A stretch of DNA of 64,000 nucleotides from Lactobacillus sp. (GCA_022651245.1 JALCQM010000004.1:1-64000), one strand, 5' to 3'. Shown: positions 15,854 to 27,460, counted from the first letter of the stretch. A program made the numbers and translations. Notes: generated by a model from the sequence alone, not told the origin.

Positions 15854-18637
15854 ATGTACATGGATGAGCTTACCGCTATCAGTCACGCGACCCAGACACT
15901 TTGGGCCAAAAAGCGGACGGAAGACGGGCAACAGTATTGGTTACCATTGATCGCGCATTTGAGCGATACCATGCACGTGATCAACTGGTTGACGAATCAG
16001 TGGTTGGCAGATGGCCAACGGGAGTGGTTGGCACAATCATTGGGCGAAGACGGGGTCAGCCGATTGGTCAAGTTCTTAGGCTTTACGCATGATATCGGCA
16101 AGGCGACCCCGGCCTTCCAAGTGAAGCAGTCGTATGATGGCAACACGTCGCTGGATCATGAATTAGTGGAGCAACTGATGCGTAGCGGTTTTACCGACTT
16201 GGCTAGCGTTGAGTTGTCCTCTTCGAAAGAATCACCGCACGCGCTTGCAGGAGAGGCTATTTTAGAACACTTCGAGGTACCAGAGGCGATCGGCGCGATT
16301 ATTGGCGGCCATCACGGCAAGCCAGCCTCCGAGGCGCCGCGGAAGCAGATTGGGGCCTATACGAAAAATTATTGGCTGTCCGACCACGACGAGTCGCTGC
16401 AGAAGCCTTGGCAAGCGGTCCAAGCGGAACTCTTTCACTTGGGACTCAAATTAGCGGGTTATCAAAGCGTGACAGAATTGCCGGTGATCAACCAACCACA
16501 GGCGGTCTTACTTGAAGGGTTATTGATCATGGCGGATTGGCTGGCGTCGAGTGAGACCATGGGCGGAACGGATTCGGCGGTGCTGTTTCCCTTGGTTCCA
16601 GTGACTGCCACCCTGGCTGATATTGACCTTGATGCGCGCTTCCAAACCGCGATGGGGCACTGGGACTTGGGTGAGGATCTGGCGCCGCAAAAGGTGGTGG
16701 CGGCTGACCGAGTTTATGAACAGCACTGGGGCTTCCACCCCCGCCCGGTGCAGGCCAAAATTACGGCGACACTCGAAGCGGCAGTCGATCCGGGTATCGT
16801 GATCATCGAGGCGCCCATGGGGGTCGGGAAAACCGAGACCGCTTTGGTGGCGGCGGAACAGTTGGCCTACCAAACGGGCCGGCGCGGGTTGTTCTTCGGC
16901 CTCCCCACCCAGGCGACGACGAACGCGATGTTTGCCCGCGTCATCACCTGGTTGAAGGCATTGCCTGGAACGGAAGAAGCGGTAAAGTCGATCGAATTGA
17001 TGCATGGGAAGGCCCAATTCAACGAGACGTTTCAGGAACTGCCAGACGCGGCCAATGTAGAGTCGGCAGGTGCGGTCAGCGTCAACAGCTGGTTTTCCGG
17101 CAAAAAGCGGATCTTAGATCAGTTTGCCGTCGGGACCATCGATAACTTACTGGTCATGGCGTTGAAACAAAAACACCTGGCCTTGAAACACTTAGGGTTA
17201 TCAAAAAAGGTCGTCGTGTTAGATGAGGTCCACGCCTACGATGCGTACATGAGTCAGTACTTGTACCGCGCGATGCAGTGGTTAGGAGCGTACCATGTGC
17301 CGGTGGTGATTTTGTCGGCAACCTTGCCCAAAGCGAAGCGCAACGCCTTGCTGAACGCCTATTTTAAAGGTAAATACGATTATAAGCTGAGTGCCCGTTC
17401 GGCGGACCTCAGTGCGTTGCCAGCCGATTGGGAACAGTCGGCGGCGTATCCTTTATTGACGGTGTTGGATGGTCGCAAAGTACAACAAGTGACGCAGTTT
17501 AGCGGGGACAGTGACCAGTCGCCACAAACTATCACAGTGACCCGTAGTGCGCAGGCCGATGGCGACCAGATGCAGACCATTTTGGCGGCGATCGCTGATG
17601 GCGGGGTGGCCGGCGTGATCGTGAACTCAGTCAAGCGGGCGCAGTTATTGGCCCACTTGGTCCCAGAAGACGTCCCGCTGATCGTGTTGCACGCCAGCTT
17701 TTTGACGACGGATCGCGCAGCCCAAGAGCGCCGGTTACAGGCCTTGATTGGAAAAGCTGGCCAGCGGCCTGAGCGATTGATTGTGATCGGCACGCAAGTC
17801 TTAGAGCAGTCGTTAGATATTGATTTTGATATTTTGTATACCGATATCGCACCGATCGATCTCTTGTTGCAGCGCGCCGGCCGCTTGCATCGGCACGCCA
17901 TCGCGCGCCCTGTGGCCTTGCAGCAACCGCAGTTGGTGGTGATGGGGATCCAATCGCCTGGCGTTTATGAGGCAGCCAGCGAAGCCATTTATGGGCGGTA
18001 CCTTTTGCTGAAAACTGAGTACTACTTGCCTGAGCAGCTACAGTTACCGGCTGATATCTCGCGGCTTGTGCAGTTGGTTTATGCAACGCAGGAGGAACCA
18101 GTAATCACCGGGTTGGCGGAGGCCAAGTTGAAATTTGAAACGGCTCTAATCGAGTCGGAAGCAAAAGCCAAGGTGTTTCAAATTAAGAAGCCTGACCTTG
18201 ACGATGGTGCAACAATACACGGCTGGTTGGACCGTGGCTTGAACCCGGCCGATAAGGATGAGCAGCGGGCCCAGGCCGCAGTCCGGGATATCCAAGAAAC
18301 GTTGGAGGTGATCTTGATCAAGCACACGGCAAAAGGTGACGCGCTACTCGACGGCCGGCCGCTATCGGCATGCCGGTCGCCAGAAATTGCTGCCCAAGTT
18401 GTGCGGTTACCCGTACAAGTGACATGCAATATCAATGCCGCCATCGAGGCGCTGGAGAAAGTCACTTACGCATTGTTTAGTCAGTGGCAAACGGATAAGT
18501 GGCTGAAAGGCGCCTTGGCATTGCCGTTGGACGAAAATCTGACGGGGCAGTTAGGGGCGTACCAATTACACTATTCGGCTGTCTTTGGCTTGAGTTATGA
18601 CCAACAGGAGGTGAGCGTGCGTGACACAGACGTTTAA
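15854..18637 (+). CDS. cas3: Type I-E CRISPR nuclease-helicase Cas3
   Basis: Recruited by Cascade to nick, unwind and degrade target DNA. Residues ~1-240 are the HD nuclease (FTHDIGK at ~77-82 supplies the HD pair; GGHHG further on binds metal). The SF2 helicase follows: Walker A MGVGKTE (~320-326), DEVH (~456-459), SATLP (~480) and the motif VI-like QRAGRLHR. 927 residues is normal for I-E Cas3. Two in-frame ATGs (15854 and 15860) follow AAAGGA. It overlaps cas8e by 17 bp and leads the operon. Confidence 0.95.
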   Translation: MYMDELTAISHATQTLWAKKRTEDGQQYWLPLIAHLSDTMHVINWLTNQWLADGQREWLAQSLGEDGVSRLVKFLGFTHDIGKATPAFQVKQSYDGNTSLDHELVEQLMRSGFTDLASVELSSSKESPHALAGEAILEHFEVPEAIGAIIGGHHGKPASEAPRKQIGAYTKNYWLSDHDESLQKPWQAVQAELFHLGLKLAGYQSVTELPVINQPQAVLLEGLLIMADWLASSETMGGTDSAVLFPLVPVTATLADIDLDARFQTAMGHWDLGEDLAPQKVVAADRVYEQHWGFHPRPVQAKITATLEAAVDPGIVIIEAPMGVGKTETALVAAEQLAYQTGRRGLFFGLPTQATTNAMFARVITWLKALPGTEEAVKSIELMHGKAQFNETFQELPDAANVESAGAVSVNSWFSGKKRILDQFAVGTIDNLLVMALKQKHLALKHLGLSKKVVVLDEVHAYDAYMSQYLYRAMQWLGAYHVPVVILSATLPKAKRNALLNAYFKGKYDYKLSARSADLSALPADWEQSAAYPLLTVLDGRKVQQVTQFSGDSDQSPQTITVTRSAQADGDQMQTILAAIADGGVAGVIVNSVKRAQLLAHLVPEDVPLIVLHASFLTTDRAAQERRLQALIGKAGQRPERLIVIGTQVLEQSLDIDFDILYTDIAPIDLLLQRAGRLHRHAIARPVALQQPQLVVMGIQSPGVYEAASEAIYGRYLLLKTEYYLPEQLQLPADISRLVQLVYATQEEPVITGLAEAKLKFETALIESEAKAKVFQIKKPDLDDGATIHGWLDRGLNPADKDEQRAQAAVRDIQETLEVILIKHTAKGDALLDGRPLSACRSPEIAAQVVRLPVQVTCNINAAIEALEKVTYALFSQWQTDKWLKGALALPLDENLTGQLGAYQLHYSAVFGLSYDQQEVSVRDTDV

Positions 18638-20339
18638 TTTGACCACTGATCCTTGGATCAACGTCATCGATAGTCAAACAGACACCGTTCAAACCGTGTC
18701 GCTGCTTGATTTATTTGCCAATGCTCAGCAGTATCGCGGGCTAGCGGGTGAGATGCGGTCACAGGACTTGGCGATATTACGGTTTTTATTAGCGATTTTA
18801 GCAACCGTCTATTCACGCTATAACGTCAATGGCGATAGCTATGAATGGCTGGCGATTGATGAGGCGACGATGCAAGTGCAAGAAGCCGTCGATGAGGATG
18901 ATTTTCGACGAAAGGATCTTTTTGGTACTTGGCGCGAGCTATATGACCAAGGACACTTTACCACGCGTATTAGTGATTACTTGCACCGCTATCAAGCCCG
19001 CTTTGATTTCTTTGGGGACACCCCTTTTTACCAAGTGTCGGCACAAGATTATGACGCTTTGGTCCCTGAAAACAAGCGTGTGGCCAATAACAACGGGACG
19101 GTGGCGATCAAGCAGATCAATCGCTTGATCTCGGAAAGTGCCAACAGCCCGGCGATTTTTGCCCCAAAGACGGACGCGGCCAAAAATCAACTGCCGCTAC
19201 CGGAGCTGGTGCGGTGGGTGATCGGCTACCAGAACTTCACCGGCGTCACCGACAAGACGAAGATCGTCACAGACGACAAGTTCTCTACGCCTGCAGGCTG
19301 GTTGTACCGCTTAGGGCCCGTTTATATTCAAGGACGGACATTGTTTGAGACCTTGATGCTGAATTTGACGCTGGCGAGTGACGACGCGTATGTGGTGCAA
19401 AAGCCTGTGTGGGAATACGCCTCAGTCACGGACTACGTGGCAGAGCGGCGCCGGTTGCTGCCACCGACAAATATTGCGGGGCTGTACACCGTATGGTCGC
19501 GGCTGCTGCACATCAAGTGGTCAGAAGCTGGTGTGCCAACGATCTTTAGTGCCGGGATCCCAATGTTCGCCAACGAAAACACCTTCATCGAACCGATGAC
19601 AGTTTGGCGGCGAGATACCAGCGGCAACAAACAAGACTATCGGCCAGCCGTCAAGGGCATCCGCTCGTTAGGCATCGCAATGTGGCGCAATTTTGGCCAG
19701 TACGTGGCGTTTATTGACACGGATGATGTGCACGAGCCAGGTGTGGTGACCTGGTTACACCAGCTTCAAAGAAAGCACCTCGTGGCAGATGAGTTACCCG
19801 TAACGTTGGCGACGGCGGCTTTGATCAGCGATGGCAACGCGACGTCGCAAGCGCCGGTGGCGGAAGTCGTGGATGATATGACCATCGCCTCAGAGGTACT
19901 GTTTGATGTCGATCAGGACCAGTTTTGGCCGCTGCGGATCGAAAAAACCATCGGGTTGACGCAGCAGATCGCCAAAGACTATTGGTTTTTCGTCAAGCAA
20001 ATCGCGACGATCCGTAATCTGAATGGTAACGAGTTTGCCAATCGAGAGCAGGGTAAATTCTATGACCGGTTGAACGAACCGTTCAAAACCTGGTTGGCAG
20101 GGTTAACGGCGCAAGACGATCGAGACATTAAGATCATCGCGTGGAAAAGGCAGTTGCGGCAGTTAGTGCTTGCGCGTGCCCAGGAGCTGTTGGCGGAAGC
20201 GACCAATCGAGATATTGGGGGAATCCCAGGGACTAAAGGGACGATGAATATTTTCACGGTCATGAATGGCTTGAGAGCCGCCGTCAAAAGGGATCTCGAT
20301 CTAAAGCAGGAGGGCAAACATGAGACCACAAATTCGTAA
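18621..20339 (+). CDS. casA: Cascade large subunit Cas8e (Cse1/CasA)
   Basis: The large subunit of the I-E effector complex, which reads the PAM and recruits Cas3. 572 residues, beginning FNLTTDPWINV as is typical for Cse1. GTG 18621 follows GGAGGTGAG and lies within the end of cas3. Conserved family features such as TPFYQV and the central IPMFANENTF region are visible. It overlaps cse2 by 20 bp. Confidence 0.93.
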   Translation: MTQTFNLTTDPWINVIDSQTDTVQTVSLLDLFANAQQYRGLAGEMRSQDLAILRFLLAILATVYSRYNVNGDSYEWLAIDEATMQVQEAVDEDDFRRKDLFGTWRELYDQGHFTTRISDYLHRYQARFDFFGDTPFYQVSAQDYDALVPENKRVANNNGTVAIKQINRLISESANSPAIFAPKTDAAKNQLPLPELVRWVIGYQNFTGVTDKTKIVTDDKFSTPAGWLYRLGPVYIQGRTLFETLMLNLTLASDDAYVVQKPVWEYASVTDYVAERRRLLPPTNIAGLYTVWSRLLHIKWSEAGVPTIFSAGIPMFANENTFIEPMTVWRRDTSGNKQDYRPAVKGIRSLGIAMWRNFGQYVAFIDTDDVHEPGVVTWLHQLQRKHLVADELPVTLATAALISDGNATSQAPVAEVVDDMTIASEVLFDVDQDQFWPLRIEKTIGLTQQIAKDYWFFVKQIATIRNLNGNEFANREQGKFYDRLNEPFKTWLAGLTAQDDRDIKIIAWKRQLRQLVLARAQELLAEATNRDIGGIPGTKGTMNIFTVMNGLRAAVKRDLDLKQEGKHETTNS

Positions 20340-20898
20340 ACCAACGATGCGCATCATGCAGTTAATTTATCGTAATGGGAATCTCGATCGTGCCGTATTG
20401 GCGGGATTGCGCAACGCCACGAACCTGACGAGTCCCCAAGCCCAAGTTGTGTGGCCCGTACTGATGGCCAATCTCGACCAAGCAGCGTTGAGTCGGACAG
20501 GCGAACCGACGCATGCTGAAACCGCTGTGTTCACGGCATTAAAGTTTTATGCGCAGCATCAACAAGGCAATGCGCAGCGTGTGTTTGGTTCTGTGCGCGA
20601 CGAAACGGGCATTTCGCTGTTTACGGCGGCAGCGCGGTTAAGCCATGTGCCAGACAACCAAACCCGTATCGATAACCGGATGAAACAATTGCTCAAGGTG
20701 ACGAATACGAGTAGTGCGATCAACGCGTTGGCGCATTTGGTCGATATCGTTAAGTCGGGCCAGCAGCCGATCGACTATGCCCAGTTGGCTGAAGACCTCT
20801 ATTGGTTCCAAGACAGCTTTGAACAAGCCAACCGCGTGCGTTTGCGCTGGGGGCAGACCTACTATTGGCGTGCAGCAGTGACTGAAGAGGAGAAATGA
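20320..20898 (+). CDS. casB: Cascade small subunit Cse2 (CasB, Cas11e)
   Basis: A 192-residue all-helical small subunit, present as a dimer along the Cascade backbone where it holds the displaced strand. Recognised by position between cas8e and cas7e and by the typical helical sequence with ETAVFTALKFYAQHQ. The ATG lies inside the end of cas8e behind AGGAGGG. Confidence 0.9.
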   Translation: MRPQIRKPTMRIMQLIYRNGNLDRAVLAGLRNATNLTSPQAQVVWPVLMANLDQAALSRTGEPTHAETAVFTALKFYAQHQQGNAQRVFGSVRDETGISLFTAAARLSHVPDNQTRIDNRMKQLLKVTNTSSAINALAHLVDIVKSGQQPIDYAQLAEDLYWFQDSFEQANRVRLRWGQTYYWRAAVTEEEK

Positions 20899-20900
20899 TC

Positions 20901-21971
20901 ATGACAAATTTATACGTTGATATCCACGTGTTGCAAACAGTACCCGCAGCAAACATCAATCGTGATGATACCGGGTCCCCGAAGACGGCCTTGTATGGTG
21001 GTGTGACCCGCGCACGCGTCTCCTCGCAAAGTTGGAAGCACGTGATGCGCGAAAACTTCAAGGCAGATCCTGAGGCACTTGCTGGGGTGCGTAGCAAGTC
21101 CATCGCCAAAGTGCTGGTCGCCAAGATTCAAGAACTAGCACCGGAACAATCTGAAGAAGCGGCCTGGAAAAAGGCTGAGGCCATTTTTGCCGCCGCTAAG
21201 ATCAAGCTCGATAAGGAACATCAAACCGGGGCCTTATTGATGGTCAGCCGGGGGCAGTTGACCCAGCTGGCGCAATACGCACTCGCTAACGACACCTACG
21301 ACAAAAAGGCGGTCAAGTCCCTTTTGACCGGCAATCAGTCACTGGATCTGGCCCTTTTTGGCCGTATGGTCGCTGATAATCCAGAATTGAACGTTGAAGC
21401 GGCGGCCCAAGTGGCGCATGCCTTATCAACCCATGAGATTGTGCCTGAGTTTGATTATTTTACCGCGATGGATGACTATCAAAAGGAAGATACGACTGGT
21501 GCTGCGATGCTGGGCACGGTCGAATTCAATTCCGCGACGTTGTATCGGTATGCCAACCTGAATGTGCCAGAGCTGGTCGCCAATGTCGGGTCGTCAGCGG
21601 CGGTGTCTGGTGCTTTGGCCTATATCAAGAGCTTTTTGCTGTCGATGCCGACTGGGAAGCAGAATACCTTCGCGAATAAAACCTTACCCAATTATGTCTT
21701 GGTGACTTTACGTGAGGATACACCGGTGAACTTGGTCTCGGCCTTCGAGCAACCGATCCAGTCTAAATCGGGGTATGTGGCGCCATCGGTTCAGGCGTTA
21801 GAAAACGAGTATCAAGCCACGCAACAATTCGTCGATCAGCCCCTGACGACCTTAGTGTTGAGCAAGTTCGACAGTCAAGTGGGGACGCAAGTGGCAGATC
21901 TTGAGGCCTTGCTGGCGCAGGTGGCGGAGCAACTAAAGCAGGTGATACCAGATGAAAACTCTAACGATTAG
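20901..21971 (+). CDS. casC: Cascade backbone subunit Cas7e (Cse4/CasC)
   Basis: Forms the six-fold crRNA-binding filament of Cascade. The N-terminus carries the family signature of about 15 residues after VDIHVLQT (NINRDDTGSPKTA). 356 residues. ATG 20901 is preferred for its nine-base spacing to GAGGAG; ATG 20895, overlapping the cse2 stop, is in frame. It overlaps cas5e by 20 bp. Confidence 0.95.
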   Translation: MTNLYVDIHVLQTVPAANINRDDTGSPKTALYGGVTRARVSSQSWKHVMRENFKADPEALAGVRSKSIAKVLVAKIQELAPEQSEEAAWKKAEAIFAAAKIKLDKEHQTGALLMVSRGQLTQLAQYALANDTYDKKAVKSLLTGNQSLDLALFGRMVADNPELNVEAAAQVAHALSTHEIVPEFDYFTAMDDYQKEDTTGAAMLGTVEFNSATLYRYANLNVPELVANVGSSAAVSGALAYIKSFLLSMPTGKQNTFANKTLPNYVLVTLREDTPVNLVSAFEQPIQSKSGYVAPSVQALENEYQATQQFVDQPLTTLVLSKFDSQVGTQVADLEALLAQVAEQLKQVIPDENSND

Positions 21972-22656
21972 ACTAACGGCGCCGCTACAGGCCTTTGGTA
22001 ATCAGGCGAGTTTTGCTCGGCGTACGACCGCGCCTTACCCAACAAAAAGCATGGTGATCGGGATGATCGCCGCAGCTTTAGGGTATGCGCGCACTGATCC
22101 GCGGATCCAGGACTTGAATCAGCTAGATTTTGCGGTGCGGGTGGATCAGCCAGGACAGCTCCTGACGGATTTTCAGACGGTCGAGTGGAAACGTAACACG
22201 CGTAAAATCACCTACCGCGATTATCTCCAAGATGCGGTTTTTGTAGCGGCCATTGGGCATGCGGATGATGACTGGATCGAGCGGATCGCTACGGCATTGA
22301 AGCGGCCCCGTTTTCAACTGTATCTCGGCCGGCGGGCGAACGCCCCAGCAGGCGTGTTGAAAATGCAGTTATTTGCAGGGGCAGAGCCAATCGCAGCGTT
22401 AAGCCAGCTGGAATGGCAGGCAGCCCCTTGGTTTCAGCGGCGCCACCACCAACAGGCGACGTATTCTGCGCAGGTGTATGCAGACAAGCACCTGTTATCA
22501 ACGGGCGCGGTCAAGCTACTCAGAGATCAGGTTCAGTCGTTTGACCAACGGGATCGGCGTTATGGCCTGCGTGCCAGCCGCCAAACGCGAGTCGAGTTGG
22601 CCAATCCGCGCTATCAAGCGGCCAAGACGGATCACGACGTTTGGGCTGAACTTTAA
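21952..22656 (+). CDS. casD: Cascade subunit Cas5e (CasD)
   Basis: A 234-residue RAMP protein that caps the 5' handle of the crRNA. Begins TLTIRLTAPLQAFG, the usual Cas5 start, followed by the glycine-rich TKSMVIGMIAAALGY region. Overlaps cas7e, 12 bp before the cas6e start. Confidence 0.93.
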   Translation: MKTLTIRLTAPLQAFGNQASFARRTTAPYPTKSMVIGMIAAALGYARTDPRIQDLNQLDFAVRVDQPGQLLTDFQTVEWKRNTRKITYRDYLQDAVFVAAIGHADDDWIERIATALKRPRFQLYLGRRANAPAGVLKMQLFAGAEPIAALSQLEWQAAPWFQRRHHQQATYSAQVYADKHLLSTGAVKLLRDQVQSFDQRDRRYGLRASRQTRVELANPRYQAAKTDHDVWAEL

Positions 22657-22668
22657 GGAGGAGTGCTG

Positions 22669-23304
22669 ATGTTTTTATCACGTGTGCTCGTTGATCAGAA
22701 TAATCGTCAAAAATTGAAGACACTCACGCATCTTGGGGCCTACCATAATTGGGTCGAGCAAAGTTTCCCTGAAGAATTGCAAGCGGGGGAGCGATTACGC
22801 CATTTGTGGCGGCTAGACCAGTTGGGCGACCGGCAATATTTGTTGGTTTTGAGTGCCAACCGGCCAGCACTTGCGCCGCTAGAAGCTTATGGGGTCCCAG
22901 GCACCGCGGCGACCAAAGCCTATGACCCATTTCTTGCCAAATTGCAAGAAGGCCAGCGGTTACGGTTTCGACTCACGGCCAACCCGACGCGTGCGGTGAA
23001 GAAACCCGGAGAAAGCCGTGGGCGCGTTTATCCTCACATCACAGTTGCCCAACAGAGCCAGTGGCTCGAAGACCGCGCCGCTAAATCGGGGTTTGCTTTG
23101 GAGTCAGCGTCGTTTAGCGTGGTGGGCCGGGATTTTCCTATTTTACGGCGGCAACAAGGTAGGCCTGTGCGGCTTAGCCGGGTGACCTATGAAGGTTGGC
23201 TAGTGGTGACGGATATTAAATTATTCACACAGACCTTACAAACTGGTCTAGGTCGCGAAAAGGCGTATGGGATGGGTCTGATGACGGTGATCCCAGAAGG
23301 ATGA
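22669..23304 (+). CDS. cas6e: CRISPR RNA endonuclease Cas6e (Cse3/CasE)
   Basis: Cuts pre-crRNA in the repeat hairpin and stays bound to the 3' stem. 211 residues with two ferredoxin-like halves; the glycine-rich C-terminal signature GLGREKAYGMGLMTV is intact. ATG 22669 follows AAGGAGGAG; GTG 22663 is in frame. A working Cas6e shows that the locus was once paired with repeats able to form a hairpin. Confidence 0.93.
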   Translation: MFLSRVLVDQNNRQKLKTLTHLGAYHNWVEQSFPEELQAGERLRHLWRLDQLGDRQYLLVLSANRPALAPLEAYGVPGTAATKAYDPFLAKLQEGQRLRFRLTANPTRAVKKPGESRGRVYPHITVAQQSQWLEDRAAKSGFALESASFSVVGRDFPILRRQQGRPVRLSRVTYEGWLVVTDIKLFTQTLQTGLGREKAYGMGLMTVIPEG

Positions 23305-25163
<1,859 letters not shown>

Positions 25164-25256
25164 TATTATGGGATCTTTTTAGTGTTTTCCCCGCAAATAC
25201 GAGGACAGTAACTCTCCATCGTCCAGACCTGGCGTCGCTCTAAGAGCGAGCCGGTT
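25164..25256. other. Candidate left attachment junction (attL) of the prophage
   Basis: The interval between the cas2 stop and the integrase stop must hold the host-phage junction. It contains a CRISPR repeat-like segment (25184-25204) and an imperfect inverted repeat around GCTCTAAGAGC (25231-25252). The exact crossover cannot be set without the right end, which is outside the window. Confidence 0.55.
25184..25204 (+). repeat. Degenerate type I-E CRISPR repeat-like sequence
   Basis: GTTTTCCCCGCA followed by AATACGAGG resembles the first 21 bases of lactobacillar type I-E repeats as I remember them (GTTTTCCCCGCA, then CATGCGGGG), with about three differences. It lies 20 bp after cas2, where an array would begin. 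Only one copy is seen, and the 3' part of the repeat is lost or replaced. It could be a terminal repeat, or a hybrid produced by phage integration. Confidence 0.4.
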
Positions 25257-26483
25257 TCACTCATCAAGTTTGTTATTTGTGACCAGATTTTGACCAGACG
25301 GCAGTTTGAAAAGATTGGCATAATCGGCCTCGACTTCCTCCTGACCTTCGCTTGTTGGGTGGATGTAAGTGCGCGTCGTTGTCTCGGTTGTTGAGTGCCC
25401 AAGAATGGCAGCAATGGATGTATACTTCACACCTTGCGAAGCTAGAATCGTTGCTTTGGTGTGTCGAAGACCATGCAGGCAAAGATTTCGGACGTCTGAC
25501 TCTTTCGAAAGATCCTGCATCCACGACAATGGGGTGCAAAGAGACAGATGCCCCGAGGCTGTCCTACCAGTAAAGAGCCATTGTGCTGACGAGATCTCTC
25601 GGCCTTCGATCAGCAGATTACGCGCCTGAGTCACACACCACTGCGCTAGCATGGCTGTGGTGTCGCTCGTCAGTGCAAGCGTGCGGACACTGCTAGCCGT
25701 TTTGGTTTGGCCAACTTCTTCGCCGCGATCGCCTTCTTTTACTGCGCGTCGTATATGCAGTAGGTGACGCTGAAAGTCTACATCCTCCCATTTTAGGCCT
25801 ACTAGTTCGCCACGGCGAATACCAGTAGCAAGTGTAAGTGATAGCACTACGCGACGTCGCTCCCATAGCTTTGGGTTTGTTTCCGCCTTTCGATTCAACA
25901 CATCAATGAAATGCCTGGCTTCGTCCAAAGTGTACCGCTTATCTTTTTTTATGGCATAAGCCCTTTTTGATCCGCGCGGCCTTTTGATTTCACGACAAGG
26001 GTTGGATGACAGCCACCCCATGCGGACAGCAAAGGATAGAATCATCGACAAAACACTGAGCGGACCATTGATTTTTACGGTCAGTCCATTGACCCAGTGC
26101 TGAGCGTCTAGGGGTGTAACGCGGTCAAGGTAGTAATGGCCGAAGACGTCCTTGATCTGGTTCCTATAAGCCGATTTGTTGCTGAGCATAGTACCAGATG
26201 TCACTTCGTTGGAGCGCTCTTTGAGCCAAAGCTCATAAACTTCATCCAAAGTGAACTCGTGGTCTGGCTGAATTATGCCATGCCGCAGGTTGTACTTTGC
26301 ATCATCAAACGCGTCACTAGCTTCTAGTGCGGTCTCGAACCCGCGCAGCGTTGTGTATTTGTCGATCCCAGTCTTAGGGTCGATCCCCAGATATCCTTTT
26401 ATCATCCACCTCTTTTCAGGTTTGAGTTGCTTTCCGGTGCTTCCTGTTTTCGATTTGATAGTATACTGTTTTGGTTTTGGCAT
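25257..26483 (-). CDS. int: Tyrosine-type phage integrase
   Basis: A 408-residue tyrosine recombinase. The N-terminal ~70 residues form an AP2-like arm-binding domain, residues ~75-170 a SAM-like core-binding domain, and the catalytic domain carries ATGIRRGEL (first Arg ~222), HGLRH (His/Arg ~337-340), LGHST and the nucleophile in TRTYIHP (Tyr ~372). The C-terminus lies next to the junction with cas2, the usual orientation of int beside att. ATG 26483 has AAAGGA upstream. It should excise and insert the phage at the site next to cas2. Confidence 0.95.
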   Translation of the reverse strand: MPKPKQYTIKSKTGSTGKQLKPEKRWMIKGYLGIDPKTGIDKYTTLRGFETALEASDAFDDAKYNLRHGIIQPDHEFTLDEVYELWLKERSNEVTSGTMLSNKSAYRNQIKDVFGHYYLDRVTPLDAQHWVNGLTVKINGPLSVLSMILSFAVRMGWLSSNPCREIKRPRGSKRAYAIKKDKRYTLDEARHFIDVLNRKAETNPKLWERRRVVLSLTLATGIRRGELVGLKWEDVDFQRHLLHIRRAVKEGDRGEEVGQTKTASSVRTLALTSDTTAMLAQWCVTQARNLLIEGREISSAQWLFTGRTASGHLSLCTPLSWMQDLSKESDVRNLCLHGLRHTKATILASQGVKYTSIAAILGHSTTETTTRTYIHPTSEGQEEVEADYANLFKLPSGQNLVTNNKLDE

Positions 26484-26501
26484 TTTGCGTTATCCTTTCA
26501 G

Positions 26502-26518
26502 CTCTCACACATCGCAAG
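26502..26518 (+). repeat. 17-bp repeat, copy 1
   Basis: CTCTCACACATCGCAAG occurs here, upstream of int, and again unchanged at 30882-30898. The rest of 26484-26659 holds no gene that I can support. Confidence 0.7.
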
Positions 26519-26659
26519 CTAACGCAGGGGGTACACCGTTGGCACCACCTCCTTTCAGTGATATAGTATTGAGTGCATACAAAGGGCCTTATCTCCCTGG
26601 ATATGTCGTCTGCGTCCATCCTGACCGGCCAAAGTTGGGGATGGGCGTCTTTTTATTGC

Positions 26660-27370
26660 CTAATTTTGTAGCGTGATGGTGGCGTCATAGTCTTTATAGG
26701 CGCCGTCATCATCGACGTCATCGGTGTCGTAGTTGCCAGACCATTTGAGCCGCAGTGTCTTGATCGACTTGGCGTCGGTCAGCTTCGGCAGTTCAAAACG
26801 CACGGTGCCATCTTTGGTGACGCCTTTGCCGAGATCGCCGTCGAAATTGTCAGTGTCATAGCCGTCAGCATCGGTCTGCTGACCGTCGGAAGTGATCAGC
26901 GTGGCTTGTGACGGATAGATGGAGATGTCGCGCGTCGCCTTGACGGTGAAGTGCACCTCAACGATACCTTCATATGTCTTGCTGTCGCCGTCATCCTTGA
27001 ATGGCTTGACCTGGATCACGCGGGCTTTGTCTATCGAGACCGTGGTGCCAGCCCAGGAGTTGTCCGAGTAGCTGACGGGATAGGTGGCTTCGCTGACGAT
27101 GTCGCGTGTGCCGTTGTCGAATTTGATGGTCTTGGCGGCTGAACTAGACGATGAGGCTTCCTTCTTGGTCGAGGATCCCTTTGCCGTCTTGGCGGTCTTT
27201 GTCGAGCTCGAGCTATCGTCACTACTACCACCGCCACCGACGAGTGCCGGAACGATGAAGATTAAGACGACCACCACGATCGCCCAGATCCACCAACGCT
27301 TGTACCAGGCCTTCGCTTCTTTAACGGTGTAAGTCTTGCCGTCTTCGCCCTTAATCTGTTTCTTTGCCAT
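26660..27370 (-). CDS. Membrane-anchored surface protein, prophage moron
   Basis: 236 residues. A short cytoplasmic part with a tryptophan-rich WYKRWWIWAIV start of one membrane helix (~25-45) is followed by a Ser/Lys linker and an extracellular beta-rich domain (residues ~80-236) resembling DUF4352/DUF5067-type immunoglobulin-like folds. Proteins of this plan are common between int and the repressor in prophages of lactic acid bacteria and are often expressed in lysogens. A role in superinfection exclusion is possible but not shown by the sequence. Confidence 0.7.
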   Translation of the reverse strand: MAKKQIKGEDGKTYTVKEAKAWYKRWWIWAIVVVVLIFIVPALVGGGGSSDDSSSSTKTAKTAKGSSTKKEASSSSSAAKTIKFDNGTRDIVSEATYPVSYSDNSWAGTTVSIDKARVIQVKPFKDDGDSKTYEGIVEVHFTVKATRDISIYPSQATLITSDGQQTDADGYDTDNFDGDLGKGVTKDGTVRFELPKLTDAKSIKTLRLKWSGNYDTDDVDDDGAYKDYDATITLQN

Positions 27371-27423
27371 TTTTCAATTCCCCCAAAGTGGTAATATAGA
27401 TTTTGTGATACATACATCACCAC

Positions 27424-27460
27424 GGTCTCTTACTCGTGCCAGCGAGTAGGGGCCTTTTTT
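27424..27460. terminator. Hairpin at the end of the repressor operon
   Basis: TACTCG/CGAGTA extended by G-U pairs (TCTC/GGGG) is followed on the plus strand by six T. On the minus strand it lies directly after the ImmA-like stop codon, preceded by an A-run. It clearly fits termination of rightward transcription; its effect on the leftward repressor transcript is less certain. Confidence 0.5.

Noticed and set aside
16520..17017. A 165-codon minus-strand frame in cas3
   Set aside because: His/Arg-rich antisense shadow of the conserved helicase region.
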